A stretch of 64,000 nt of DNA from an uncultured Bacteroidales bacterium (GTDB taxonomy: Bacteria; Bacteroidota; Bacteroidia; Bacteroidales; F082): contig CAJOIF010000016.1 in the NCBI GenBank assembly GCA_905234765.1, positions 1-64,000 on the forward strand. Direction: 5' to 3'. The translations under genes and the position numbers were made by a program. Each line of letters opens with the position of its first letter. The first letter of the stretch is position 1. A model generated the notes under the pieces. The model was not told the origin of the DNA. It did no database searches and worked only from the letters and a program-made list of their open reading frames with translations. Shown piece by piece: positions 43,790-53,088 of this stretch.

Positions 43790-43797
43790 TATTTTTG
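43790..43797 (+). promoter_or_regulatory. -7 box (TATTTTTG) for ade
   Basis: Exact TAnnTTTG, 24 bases before the ade ATG at 43822; supports that start. Confidence 0.6.
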
Positions 43798-43821
43798 CCT
43801 CGAAAAACCATTCCTAATTCC

Positions 43822-45456
43822 ATGAACAACAGCTTCACCATCGGAGGTCAGATCGTCGACCTCGTCAACTCAAGGATTTTCTCGGGCGTTGTCGTTGTTG
43901 AGAACGGCAAGATCACCAAGATAGAACAACAGCCTGTAGGCAACACACAATATATCATGCCAGGTTTCATTGATGCTCATGTGCATGTGGAAAGTTCCAT
44001 GTTGGTGCCTTCCGAGTTTGCCCGTTTGGCGGTATGTCATGGCACGGTGGCCACGGTCAGCGACCCGCATGAGATCGCAAATGTCTTAGGTATGAAAGGC
44101 ATTCGGTATATGATTGAGAACGGAAAGAAAGTGCCGTTCAAGTTCTTTTTCGGCGCGCCGAGTTGTGTGCCAGCCACAGCCTTTGAGACGGCTGGAGCTG
44201 TCGTCAATGCTAAAGATATAGAGGAGTTGATGGCCTCGCCTGACATCTATTATCTTTCTGAGATGATGAACTATCCTGGAGTCGTTTTCGGCGATGCCGA
44301 AGTCATGGCCAAGATTGCTGCTGCGAAGAGATTTGGAAAGCCTGTTGATGGCCATGCTCCCGCTTTGAAGGGAAACGACCTTCAGAAATATGTCAACGCG
44401 GGCATCACTACTGACCACGAATGTTTTACGTTGGAAGAGGCTTTGGAGAAAGTTCGTCTTGGCATGAAAATCCTTATCCGCGAAGGCAGCGCTGCCAAGA
44501 ACTTTGAGGCCTTGATACCGCTGATGGCAACCCACCCCGACAAACTGATGTTCTGCTCTGACGACAAACACCCCAACGAACTGGTGAACGGCCATATTGA
44601 TAGTTTGGTTTGTAGGTCAATCGAGTTGGGTTACGATGTGATGGATGTCCTAAAAGCGGCTTCTTTGAATGCAAAGAAACACTATAACCTCAATGTGGGT
44701 TTGCTACAGATAGGCGATGACGCCGACTTCATCGTTGTTGACGACCTGCGTCATCCTGTGGCCAAACAAACCTACATAAAAGGTGTACTTGTGGCCGAAA
44801 ACGGTGTATCATCCATCCACTACAAAGAAACCGAAACTCCGAACCATTTTGAGGCACAGTATTTGAAAGCCGCCGACATTTTTGTCCCTGACAAGAACAA
44901 ACGTGTAAAGGTTATGGAGTGCATTGACGGCCAGCTGATTACAAAAAGTTTCACCACCGAGCTTAAAGCGCAGGAAGGAGGTCTGGTTAGCGACGTGGAA
45001 CGCGATATTTTGAAGTTGGTCGTCGTCAACCGATATCAGCCCACCAAGCCTGCCGTTTGTTTTATCAAGGGCTTTGGATTGAAACGCGGTGCCTTGGCTT
45101 CGAGTGTGGCGCACGACAGCCACAACATTGTTGCCGTGGGTGTCACAGACAAGGACATTCTTCATGCTGTCAATCTGCTCATCGAGCATACGGGTGGCGT
45201 GACGGCCTATTGCAGCACCGAAATGGTGGCAGTACCCCTGCCTGTGGCCGGACTGATGAGCAACGAAGACGGCTATGAGGTAGCCCAAGCCTACCAAAAC
45301 GCTGATGCCCTCGCAAAACGCCTTGGCTCAAAACTTTACGCCCCGTTTATGACTTTGGCGTTCATGGCACTGTTGGTCATCCCTGAGATGAAACTCAGCG
45401 ACCAAGGGCTGTTTGATGTCAACCAATTCGGTTTCACTTCCTTGTACGAAGAATGA
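43822..45456 (+). CDS. ade: Adenine deaminase
   Basis: 544 residues from the ATG at 43822 (MNNSFTIGGQIVDL). Converts adenine to hypoxanthine in purine salvage. The amidohydrolase metal site shows as FIDAHVHVESSM, VSDPHEIANVLG, DGHAPALKG, TTDHECF and MFCSDDKHPNELV; the C-terminal Ade domain (SHDSHNIVAVGVTDKD, LPVAGLMS) is complete. The stop overlaps the next gene by 4 bases (ATGA). Confidence 0.94.
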   Translation: MNNSFTIGGQIVDLVNSRIFSGVVVVENGKITKIEQQPVGNTQYIMPGFIDAHVHVESSMLVPSEFARLAVCHGTVATVSDPHEIANVLGMKGIRYMIENGKKVPFKFFFGAPSCVPATAFETAGAVVNAKDIEELMASPDIYYLSEMMNYPGVVFGDAEVMAKIAAAKRFGKPVDGHAPALKGNDLQKYVNAGITTDHECFTLEEALEKVRLGMKILIREGSAAKNFEALIPLMATHPDKLMFCSDDKHPNELVNGHIDSLVCRSIELGYDVMDVLKAASLNAKKHYNLNVGLLQIGDDADFIVVDDLRHPVAKQTYIKGVLVAENGVSSIHYKETETPNHFEAQYLKAADIFVPDKNKRVKVMECIDGQLITKSFTTELKAQEGGLVSDVERDILKLVVVNRYQPTKPAVCFIKGFGLKRGALASSVAHDSHNIVAVGVTDKDILHAVNLLIEHTGGVTAYCSTEMVAVPLPVAGLMSNEDGYEVAQAYQNADALAKRLGSKLYAPFMTLAFMALLVIPEMKLSDQGLFDVNQFGFTSLYEE

Positions 45457-45950
45457 TGGATCTCCGTCGGTGTCAACTTTCTGATTTACAAGCCGTCATT
45501 GACTTGAATGAGACGGTGTATGCGGCTTTGCCCGACAAATCGGTGCTGCGGCACAATGCTCCCGAAATGATTGCTTCGTGCTTGGAAGAACCTAATGTCA
45601 CTTTAGGGTTTTGGGATGGGAACTTGTTGGTAGCCATAGGGATGCTTTATGTGCCGCAGTGTATCGAAGAAGATCATTTCCACGATTTGGGTCTGAAAGG
45701 TGATTACAAATCCGCGAATCAGAAATTGTTTCTTGTGCGTGAAGGTTATCGTGGATTGGGCTTGCAGAGGAGGCTTATCCGAGAGGTGGAAAAAATCGCC
45801 TTGATGCGGGGTTACAACCTGCTTTGTACCACCGTGGCACCGAATAACACGTTCAGCATCAATAATTTCCTGCGCGAAGGATATGTCTATGCCAAGACCG
45901 AGGAAAAATACGGTGGGTTGGTGCGGAACCTTTATTACAAAACTTTATAG
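45453..45950 (+). CDS. GNAT family N-acetyltransferase
   Basis: 165 residues. GNAT fold: LRRCQLSDLQAVIDLNETVY at the N-terminus, LFLVREGYRGLGLQRRLIREVEKIA (acetyl-CoA loop, RGxGxxxx), and CTTVAPNNTFSINNFLREGYVY near the end. The substrate is unknown. Its start lies in the ade stop (ATGA), so the two are coupled; the link to purine salvage is not known. It overlaps the convergent rodA stop by 6 bases. Confidence 0.82.
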   Translation: MMDLRRCQLSDLQAVIDLNETVYAALPDKSVLRHNAPEMIASCLEEPNVTLGFWDGNLLVAIGMLYVPQCIEEDHFHDLGLKGDYKSANQKLFLVREGYRGLGLQRRLIREVEKIALMRGYNLLCTTVAPNNTFSINNFLREGYVYAKTEEKYGGLVRNLYYKTL

Positions 45951-47225
45951 GATATTCAATCGGTTTGCATCTTGCTTGACGAAGATGGCCAGCATGATGG
46001 TGAATGCCAGCATACTGGAGCCACCATAACTCAAGAAAGGCAAGGGGATGCCGATGACAGGTACCAAACCAATGGTCATGCCAATATTGATGGCGAAATG
46101 CACGAAGAAGATACCCGCCACTCCATAACCATACACACGACTAAAAACGGAACGTTGCCGTTCGGCCATGATGACGAGCCTTACCAACAACGCCACATAC
46201 AGGAGCACCACTAAGGAAGTGCCCATAAAGCCGCCTTCCTCGCCGATGGTGCAAAAGATGAAGTCGGTGTGCTGCTCGGGGACGAAGTCGTATTTAGTCT
46301 GTGTGCCTTCCAAAAAGCCTTTACCTGCAAAGCCCCCCGAGCCTATGGCAATCTTTGATTGGTGGACGTTGTAACCGTCGCCTTTGGGGTCGTCTTTCAT
46401 GCCCAATAGGACCTCAATGCGAGAGCGTTGGTGTTCTTGCAGTACTTTGTTGAAGGCGTAGTCGACAGAAAAAACGAAGACAAACATGAAAGCAAAAACA
46501 GCTACCATCTGAATGATGCCGCGCTTTCTCGTCAAAAGATAATAGGTTGTGGTGAGCAGAAGCAGGCTGCCCAGTATGATGAACATGACTTTTTGAGTCC
46601 AGATGAGCGTGAAGATAAAAAGTAGCACAGCCACGACACCAGCCACCATCACCCATCCGGCGCCAGGCAACCCTTCGCGGTAGAAAATGAAAATGAACGA
46701 CAAGAAAACAATAGCTGAACCCGTGTCATTTTGCAATAGTACGAGTACCATTGGGATGGCGACAAGGGCAATGGCAACGATTTGGTCTTTACGCTTTTTC
46801 AAATCGACATCAAGACGGTCAAGATAACCGGCGAGTGCCAAAGCGGTGGCCATTTTTGCAAACTCGGAAGGCTGAAATTTGATGGGACCGAATTCAATCC
46901 AAGAAGTGGCGCCTTTGGTGACTTTGCCATATGCCAAAACCATGATTAACATGGTCAACACGAGGATGTAGATCCAAAGTGAAAAAGCGTTGAAAAATTT
47001 CGCGTCAATGAGCAGAATAATAAAGCCGATAAAAAACGCCGCACCAATCCATATCAACTGTTTTCCGTATTCCATCGAAAAATCGAAAATGCTAGGATGC
47101 AATTCGTTGTATTTGGCCGAGAAGATGCTGAGCCAGCCGATGAGCACCAAGGCCAAGTAAATCAGCACCGTCACCCAGTCGAGGCGGCCAATGATACGGT
47201 TTCTATTGTCGTTGTCGGTGATCAT
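45945..47225 (-). CDS. rodA: Rod-shape peptidoglycan glycosyltransferase RodA (SEDS)
   Basis: 426 residues. SEDS polymerase with about ten helices. Family motifs: FQPSEFAKMATALALAGYL with the catalytic-region segment, VLLQNDTGSAIVFL, GSGGFAGKGFLEGTQTKYDFVPEQHTDFIF split over two helices, and VPVIGIPLPFLSYGGSSML at the end. It polymerises lipid II glycan strands during cell elongation with PBP2. The start overlaps the mrdA end by 4 bases. Confidence 0.94.
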   Translation of the reverse strand: MITDNDNRNRIIGRLDWVTVLIYLALVLIGWLSIFSAKYNELHPSIFDFSMEYGKQLIWIGAAFFIGFIILLIDAKFFNAFSLWIYILVLTMLIMVLAYGKVTKGATSWIEFGPIKFQPSEFAKMATALALAGYLDRLDVDLKKRKDQIVAIALVAIPMVLVLLQNDTGSAIVFLSFIFIFYREGLPGAGWVMVAGVVAVLLFIFTLIWTQKVMFIILGSLLLLTTTYYLLTRKRGIIQMVAVFAFMFVFVFSVDYAFNKVLQEHQRSRIEVLLGMKDDPKGDGYNVHQSKIAIGSGGFAGKGFLEGTQTKYDFVPEQHTDFIFCTIGEEGGFMGTSLVVLLYVALLVRLVIMAERQRSVFSRVYGYGVAGIFFVHFAINIGMTIGLVPVIGIPLPFLSYGGSSMLAFTIMLAIFVKQDANRLNIL

Positions 47226-49075
47226 CTTTCGTTTTTGTAAGTGATGCGTCCTTCCATCATGCGTTTTTCCAGGTCTTCGCGCACGGTGTAGCCGCGGATG
47301 TATTTCTCAATCATCAGGCTGGCGATGGGGGCGGCCCAAACGGCACCGTAACCACCGTTTTCGATGATGACGGCGAGAGCAATTTTAGGGTCTTCGGCAG
47401 GGGCGAAGGCGATGAAGTTAGAGTGGTAGTTGCCATGTGGGTTTTGCGCCGTGCCGGTCTTTCCGCATTGGGCGATGTCTTTCATCTCATAACGCCGTGC
47501 CGTGCCAGCGGGTCCGCTGAAGACGGTGCGTAAACCAGCCTTCATCACCCGGACATGACGTTGCTCAATGCCTGACTCTATGCGAGTAGTCATCACCTCG
47601 GGGATGGCGGTGGTGTCGCCGAAACACTTGATAAGATGGGGCGGATAGTAGTAGCCTTCGTTGGCGATGAGGGCAGCGATGTTGGCCAATTGCAGAGGCG
47701 TCACCAAGACCTCACCTTGTCCGATACCCAACGACCTGATGGTCACAGAGTTCCATTGTCCTTTGTACATCTTGTCGTAATATTCGCATGACGGGATGTT
47801 GCCCGAGCGCTCGTAGGGGATGTCGGTGTTGAATGTGTGGCCGAGCCCCATCTTGTAGGTCATGTCTTTCCAGTATTGGTAACCTTTTTTAATGTTGCCG
47901 AACTTGGGGTTGTTGATGGTGGCCTTGAACGACTCATAAAAATAGGGGTTGCACGAGTTCATGATGGCGTTGGCGAAGTCGGGACTGGAGCCGTGCGAGT
48001 GGGTGCATTTGATGGGCAACGAGCCTTGTCCCGAGCAATGGAAACAGGTGGCGGGCGTAATGCTGCCGCTTTGCATGGCAATCATGCCGACAACGGTCTT
48101 AAAAGTGGAACCCGGTGGATAAGTTCCGCTGATGGCTCTGTTGATCAAGGGCTTCATCGGGTCTTTTTGCAGTTCTTGATAGTGTTTGCCGCGTTCGCGA
48201 CCCACAAGAAGGTTGGGATCGTAGGTGGGGCTGGAGACAAAAGCCAGAATCTGTCCCGTCTTGGGCTCGATGGCTACAATGGAGCCAATCTTGCCTACCA
48301 TGAGTTTCTCGCCATAAGCCTGCAAGTCGGCGTCCAAGCCGAGGTAAATGTCTTTGCCGGCAACGGGATCGCGGTCGAGAGCGCCGTCTTCGAAGCTGCC
48401 CATTTCGCGGTTGTGCACGTCTACCATCATCACCTTCAGTCCTTTCACGCCACGCAGTTCTTTCTCGTACGAACGTTCTATGCCCGACTTGCCGATGTAA
48501 TCGCCCTGACGATAGTAGCCTTCTTGGTCTTTCTCCAGTTCATTGGGGCTGATTTCGCCAATATCACCCAAAGTGTGGGCAGCGATGGCGTTGGGATAAT
48601 GGCGCACGGTACGTGTTTGGAAGTAAAAACCCGGATAGCGGTGCAGCACTTCGGCGACATGGGCATAATCCTCTTTTGAAATTTGGGTGAGGAAGGGCGA
48701 CGGTTTCACATACGATTCTTTCCTTGCCTTGGCCATGCGCTCAATGTAGGATTCCTTGGTGATGCGTAACAAATGGCAAAACCCGACGGTGTCCATAGGA
48801 TGCAGGGTGTCCATTTTACAGGCTTGCTTTGGAATGACCATCAGGTCGTAGACAGCCTCATTAAATACCAAAAGTTGTCCGTTGCGGTCGTAAATCTTGC
48901 CTCGGGCGGGGTATTGTGTCACAAAACGGAGGGCATTATTGTCGGCTAGTTGTTTATAGTGCTTGTCGATGACTTGGAGCGAAAAGAGCCTGACAAGATA
49001 CACAACTCCCACGGCGATGAAAACACCCATCACCAATAACTTTCTGTTTGACAAATTGTTGTATCTTCTGCTCAT
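47222..49075 (-). CDS. mrdA: Penicillin-binding protein 2 (elongation transpeptidase)
   Basis: 617 residues from the ATG at 49075 (MSRRYNNLSNRKLL). A membrane helix (LVMGVFIAVGVVYLVRLFSLQ) is followed by the dimerisation region (RGKIYDRNGQLLVFN) and the transpeptidase domain: active Ser323 in YPPGSTFKTVVG, the SCN motif in IMNSCNPYFYE and KTG in CGKTGTAQNP. It cross-links peptidoglycan in the elongasome with RodA. mreBCD are not next to it, unlike in many genomes; gldH lies divergently upstream instead. An ORF start at 49273 would put 66 AT-rich codons before the helix and is rejected. Confidence 0.95.
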   Translation of the reverse strand: MSRRYNNLSNRKLLVMGVFIAVGVVYLVRLFSLQVIDKHYKQLADNNALRFVTQYPARGKIYDRNGQLLVFNEAVYDLMVIPKQACKMDTLHPMDTVGFCHLLRITKESYIERMAKARKESYVKPSPFLTQISKEDYAHVAEVLHRYPGFYFQTRTVRHYPNAIAAHTLGDIGEISPNELEKDQEGYYRQGDYIGKSGIERSYEKELRGVKGLKVMMVDVHNREMGSFEDGALDRDPVAGKDIYLGLDADLQAYGEKLMVGKIGSIVAIEPKTGQILAFVSSPTYDPNLLVGRERGKHYQELQKDPMKPLINRAISGTYPPGSTFKTVVGMIAMQSGSITPATCFHCSGQGSLPIKCTHSHGSSPDFANAIMNSCNPYFYESFKATINNPKFGNIKKGYQYWKDMTYKMGLGHTFNTDIPYERSGNIPSCEYYDKMYKGQWNSVTIRSLGIGQGEVLVTPLQLANIAALIANEGYYYPPHLIKCFGDTTAIPEVMTTRIESGIEQRHVRVMKAGLRTVFSGPAGTARRYEMKDIAQCGKTGTAQNPHGNYHSNFIAFAPAEDPKIALAVIIENGGYGAVWAAPIASLMIEKYIRGYTVREDLEKRMMEGRITYKNER

Positions 49076-49092
49076 TGTAAAATCGCGGTTTA

Positions 49093-49100
49093 CAAAAGTA
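49093..49100 (-). promoter_or_regulatory. -7 box (TACTTTTG) for mrdA-rodA
   Basis: Exact TAnnTTTG on the minus strand, 17 bases before the mrdA start at 49075. Confidence 0.6.
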
Positions 49101-49203
49101 ATTGTTTTTCTTGGTTTGGATGCAACCTTTGAGCCTTTTTTCCAAAAGTTTTTTCTTTTCTTCAGAAATTGCGGATTTTGTGGACAGACAATATCATTTT
49201 TCG

Positions 49204-49211
49204 TATCTTTG
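49204..49211 (+). promoter_or_regulatory. -7 box (TATCTTTG) for gldH
   Basis: Exact TAnnTTTG, 21 bases before the gldH start. Confidence 0.6.
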
Positions 49212-49232
49212 CACGATTTTAGTTTGTAGAGA

Positions 49233-49712
49233 ATGATGAAAAAACTCGTCGTATACACGTTGTCAGTGGCCATCTGTTTCCTTTTGGCGGGATGTCGTCA
49301 AGAGGAAAAGAAGTCAGAATTGGTACATCGTGAGTTCTATCAAACCGTATGGGAACGTTTTGATTTTGTTGGAGAAAACATCGAAGTCACCACTCCGACT
49401 ACTTTCGACCTCATGCTTCGGCTTCGTTTTACCGACGACTATGTCTACGATTACATCTCCATGGTTTTCACCGTTTTTGATGCTTCAGGAACGCCATACA
49501 GAAGTAAAGCTTACAGGTTTAAGTTGAAAGACGAAGAAGGCCATTGGAACTCGCAACTTGTTGACGGTTGTTATACTTTTGAGTTGCCCATCAACAAGGC
49601 TTTGCAGATTACGGAAGCGGGCACTTACCTTTTCCAAATCGAACAAACCATCCCAACGACCCCATTGGTCGGCGTGAAGGAATTGTCATTAATCAACAAT
49701 AATCCGAACTGA
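49233..49712 (+). CDS. gldH: Gliding motility lipoprotein GldH
   Basis: 159 residues. Lipobox AICFLLAGCRQEE. The beta-sandwich has the family pattern: FDLMLRLRFTDDYVYDYISMVF, GTPYRSKAYRFKLKDEEGHW and the C-terminal TEAGTYLFQIEQTIPTTPLVG. GldH is needed for gliding and T9SS in Flavobacteria, but also occurs in non-motile Bacteroidales. It has its own promoter and is followed 17 bases later by the polysaccharide export gene. An ATG at 49236 is an equal alternative start. Confidence 0.85.
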   Translation: MMKKLVVYTLSVAICFLLAGCRQEEKKSELVHREFYQTVWERFDFVGENIEVTTPTTFDLMLRLRFTDDYVYDYISMVFTVFDASGTPYRSKAYRFKLKDEEGHWNSQLVDGCYTFELPINKALQITEAGTYLFQIEQTIPTTPLVGVKELSLINNNPN

Positions 49713-49729
49713 AAATAAACCTTACTACT

Positions 49730-50542
49730 ATGAAATATAAAATGAACGGAATGAAAAAAATCACCCTTGTTTTTCTTCTTTTTATCATCTTTTTTGCCTC
49801 GTGCGTACCGCAGAAAAAGATGCTTTATTTGAAAAACGCCCAGATGGCAGCCAGTGACCGGTCGAAAGAATACGTCAACGACCGTACCGTCAACTATCGC
49901 TTACAGCCAGGCGACAATCTCTACATCCGTGCCATCAACACTATTGACGAGCGAGGCTCTGCCGCCATCAACGGCGAGGGTACCGGATCGCGTTCAAACA
50001 TAATGTCTTCTGATGCTAGCATCTATCTTCAATCATACACTGTCGACGAAGGAGGCTGCATCGAGCTGCCTTTGGTAGGCAAGGTAGAGGTTAAGAACCT
50101 TACGGTCGAAGAAGCAAAAGACAAATTGCAAAAGGCAATGGGTCAGTATGTCAACCAAACAACACTCATTGTAAAGCTCTCCAATTTCAATCTTACGGTG
50201 TTGGGTGAGGTAACCAGGCCAGGAATGTATAAAGTGTACCAGTCGCAAATCAATGTGTTTGAGGCTGTTGCAATGGCTGGTAACATGACCAACTTCGCCA
50301 AAAATGATGAGGTGAAGATTATCCGCCAGACCGACAATGGTTCTGAAGTTGTGACTATCGACATGGGTTCTGCTGACATTCTCCAATCACCGTATTACTA
50401 TTTGAAACCCAACGACATTATCGTTGTGGAGCCGCTTAAGATCAAGCAATGGGGCTTCACTACCTTCCCGTATTCAACGGTCATCTCCCTTGTTTCATTG
50501 GGCGTCACTCTCTTAACTGTTTATCTGAGCTTAAAGAAATAA
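49730..50542 (+). CDS. Polysaccharide export outer-membrane lipoprotein (Wza family)
   Basis: 270 residues. Signal peptide and lipobox FLLFIIFFASCVPQ (starts at 49730 or 49751). The Poly_export domain begins YRLQPGDNLYIRAINT; the SLBB region VLGEVTRPGMYKVYQSQINVFEAVAMAGNMTNFA follows. It ends with a hydrophobic stretch (TVISLVSLGVTLLTVYLSL). It would form the outer part of the glycan export channel. The Wzc gene follows 23 bases later. Confidence 0.9.
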   Translation: MKYKMNGMKKITLVFLLFIIFFASCVPQKKMLYLKNAQMAASDRSKEYVNDRTVNYRLQPGDNLYIRAINTIDERGSAAINGEGTGSRSNIMSSDASIYLQSYTVDEGGCIELPLVGKVEVKNLTVEEAKDKLQKAMGQYVNQTTLIVKLSNFNLTVLGEVTRPGMYKVYQSQINVFEAVAMAGNMTNFAKNDEVKIIRQTDNGSEVVTIDMGSADILQSPYYYLKPNDIIVVEPLKIKQWGFTTFPYSTVISLVSLGVTLLTVYLSLKK

Positions 50543-50565
50543 CCAATAAAAAACAATCAAGCGAT

Positions 50566-53070
50566 ATGGCAGACGAAAAGCAAATTTCTCTTCCGAGACA
50601 GGTTGGCAACGACGAACAAAGTATCGACATCAAGCAGGTGATTTTTATCGCCTTGAGCCATTGGTATCTTTTCGTTATCTTTGTGGTGGCAGCCTTGGCC
50701 ATCGGTTTTGTCATCAACCGTTATTCCACTAAAGTGTATCAGACTTCTGGGACGATACTCGTCAATGACGATCGCAATAGTATCGACCCAACCGCCATTA
50801 TGACTTCGATGAGTTATGGCAACAGTCAGAATTTTGACAACGAAATGGTTATCCTTAAATCCTATACTTTGACAGAAAACGTTGTCAAGAAAATGGGACT
50901 GGAAGTCACCTATACGGAAAAAGGTCGTATAGCCACCGTGGAACTATATAAAAGCGCTCCGTTCCTTGTTGAGTTTGAGCGCAGTGTGCCGCAAGCCGTG
51001 GGGCTTACCTATGAAATAAGTTTCCTCGAGAATGGCAATATTGGACTTCGTGCTGTGGGAGAATACCTCAACAAATACGATTTCATATTGTGCCAAACCA
51101 CGGAAAGTGGTCTCGCCAACATTGATTTCAGTGGCGAATATAAACAAGGTGAATGGATAGACAATGGTTATAACCGTCTTCGCATCACGGTAACGGATAA
51201 CAGCAATCTGGCGGATTTAGCCGACCGAAACTTTTCGTTCTGGCTCAACAGCTATCCAAGCCTCGTCCGTCAGATGAGCAGCTTCAGTGTGAGTGCCACT
51301 TCCAAGACGTCCTCGGTGGCGGTTATTACGATGAGTGGTACCAATAAATTGAAAATCGTGGAGTTCGTCAACGCTTTGATGAACGAATACGTGGCCCGCG
51401 GACTGGAAAAGAAGAATATGGTGTCGGAAAACACCATTGATTTTATTGACGAGCAGTTGGAAGGCATTCAAGAAACGTTGGGTCATGCAGAGACCGAACT
51501 GAAAGACTTCCGTACCAAGAATGACCTTATGAACCTTGACCTTCAAGCCAGCCAAGTATATACTAATCTTCGCGCCTTAGAGAAGGAAAAGGCTGAAATG
51601 GCAGTCAACGTGAAGATTTATGAACGTCTTCAAGACTATATTCGAGTCCAAATTGACGACCCGGAAAACTTGGCTTCGCCTAGTACTATGGGCATCAACG
51701 ACCCGTTGCTTAACCAGTTGGCCCGCGACCTCGTGACCTTGTCACAAGTCAAGGCTACACAATTGCTCACCCAAACGGAGCAGCACCCGCAAATCATCCA
51801 ACTTAACGAACAGATTGTCACCACAAAAAAGGCCTTGCTTGAGACCATCAACAACCTCGTTGACAATGCCAAGTTGAGCCTCAGTGAAATCAATCGCCGA
51901 ATTGGTTCTCTTGAATCGGAGTCGCGGCAGTTGCCTGCCAAGCAACAGGAACTCATCAACTACCAGCGTAATTTCGAATTCACCGATGACACCTACAAGT
52001 ATTTGATGCAGCGTCGTGCCGAAGCTCAGATTCTGCGTGCTTCCAATACTCCTGATAACGAAATCCTCGACGTGGCCCGTTTGGAAAGAACCGAGAGAAT
52101 TGCACCACGCACTTCGATGAATTATCTCATCGCCATTATACTCGGTCTGATGATTCCCGCCCTTTATCTCTTCTTGAAGAACTTCTTCAACACTACGGTC
52201 ACAGAGCGTAAGGATGTGGAAAAACTGACTCGTTATCCCATCATCGGACAAGTGGCTCAGTCCAGCTCCAAGGATCCGCTGTTGGTCATTAACAACCCCA
52301 AGTCGCCGATTTCAGAGTCGTTCCGCTCAATTCGTACCAATATCGAGTTCATTACACAGAGCAAGACACCTTGTACTGTTCTCGTGACCGGTGACGTGCA
52401 GAACCTCGGTAAAACTTTTGTCAGTATCAATGTCGCTTCGGTTTATGCCTTGTATGGCAAGAAGACGGTGCTTTTGGGCTTTGACTTGCGCAAACCCAAG
52501 CTGTACCAGGAGTTTGGTCTAACCAATAGTGTGGGTTTGAGCGGTTTCCTCTCTAACAGACAGACACTTGATGAGGTCATCCAACCTTCGATTAAAATAC
52601 CGAACCTAGACCTGATTACAAGCGGTCCCATCCCACCCAACCCGGCAGAGTTGATAGCCTCCGCCAAGTGTGATGAATTGTTTGAGGAGTTGAAAAAACG
52701 TTACGAATATATCGTTATTGATACGCCTCCTATCGGTCTTGTCACTGATGCCTTGTTGCTCATGCGCCACACCGATGCCAATCTTTTCATTGTGCGTCAG
52801 GATGTGACCAACAAGAACGCTTTCGGCAGCATCATTAAAGACCTTGAAGACCGCAACACGCCGCTCTCCATCGTTGTCAATGGCCTGAAAGCAGAAAAAG
52901 GCTATGGTTATTACCGTTATGGTGGCAAGAAATACGGTTACGGCTACGGTTATGGCTATGGTTACGGCTACGGTTATGGCTATGGCAGCGACTATTATGG
53001 TGAGGCAGAAGAAGGTGGGAAAAAGAAGCACCATCACCACCATCGTTTGCATGGGAAGAAAAAGGAATAA
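50566..53070 (+). CDS. Wzc-type chain-length determinant with tyrosine autokinase domain
   Basis: 834 residues from the ATG at 50566. A first membrane helix (WYLFVIFVVAALAIGFVI), a large periplasmic coiled region (residues 200-490), a second helix (YLIAIILGLMIPALYLF) and a BY-kinase domain: TGDVQNLGKTFVSINVA (Walker A), GFDLRKPK (Walker A') and YIVIDTPP (Walker B). The C-terminus is Tyr-rich: nine Tyr-Gly repeats (52933-52986) and flanking tyrosines, followed by a His/Lys-rich end. Tyrosine phosphorylation there is expected to set oligomer state and chain length. Confidence 0.93.
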   Translation: MADEKQISLPRQVGNDEQSIDIKQVIFIALSHWYLFVIFVVAALAIGFVINRYSTKVYQTSGTILVNDDRNSIDPTAIMTSMSYGNSQNFDNEMVILKSYTLTENVVKKMGLEVTYTEKGRIATVELYKSAPFLVEFERSVPQAVGLTYEISFLENGNIGLRAVGEYLNKYDFILCQTTESGLANIDFSGEYKQGEWIDNGYNRLRITVTDNSNLADLADRNFSFWLNSYPSLVRQMSSFSVSATSKTSSVAVITMSGTNKLKIVEFVNALMNEYVARGLEKKNMVSENTIDFIDEQLEGIQETLGHAETELKDFRTKNDLMNLDLQASQVYTNLRALEKEKAEMAVNVKIYERLQDYIRVQIDDPENLASPSTMGINDPLLNQLARDLVTLSQVKATQLLTQTEQHPQIIQLNEQIVTTKKALLETINNLVDNAKLSLSEINRRIGSLESESRQLPAKQQELINYQRNFEFTDDTYKYLMQRRAEAQILRASNTPDNEILDVARLERTERIAPRTSMNYLIAIILGLMIPALYLFLKNFFNTTVTERKDVEKLTRYPIIGQVAQSSSKDPLLVINNPKSPISESFRSIRTNIEFITQSKTPCTVLVTGDVQNLGKTFVSINVASVYALYGKKTVLLGFDLRKPKLYQEFGLTNSVGLSGFLSNRQTLDEVIQPSIKIPNLDLITSGPIPPNPAELIASAKCDELFEELKKRYEYIVIDTPPIGLVTDALLLMRHTDANLFIVRQDVTNKNAFGSIIKDLEDRNTPLSIVVNGLKAEKGYGYYRYGGKKYGYGYGYGYGYGYGYGYGSDYYGEAEEGGKKKHHHHHRLHGKKKE
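52933..52986 (+). repeat. Nine tandem Tyr-Gly codon pairs at the Wzc C-terminus
   Basis: 54 bases of alternating TAC/TAT and GGC/GGT codons encode (YG)9. Third-base use is mixed, so the repeat is older than a simple polymerase slip. Confidence 0.9.
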
Positions 53071-53088
53071 ACAATAGAACTGTGCACA

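Noticed and set aside
52933..52986. Tandem repeat as a CRISPR or minisatellite
   Set aside because: It is coding, in frame in Wzc, and has no spacers.
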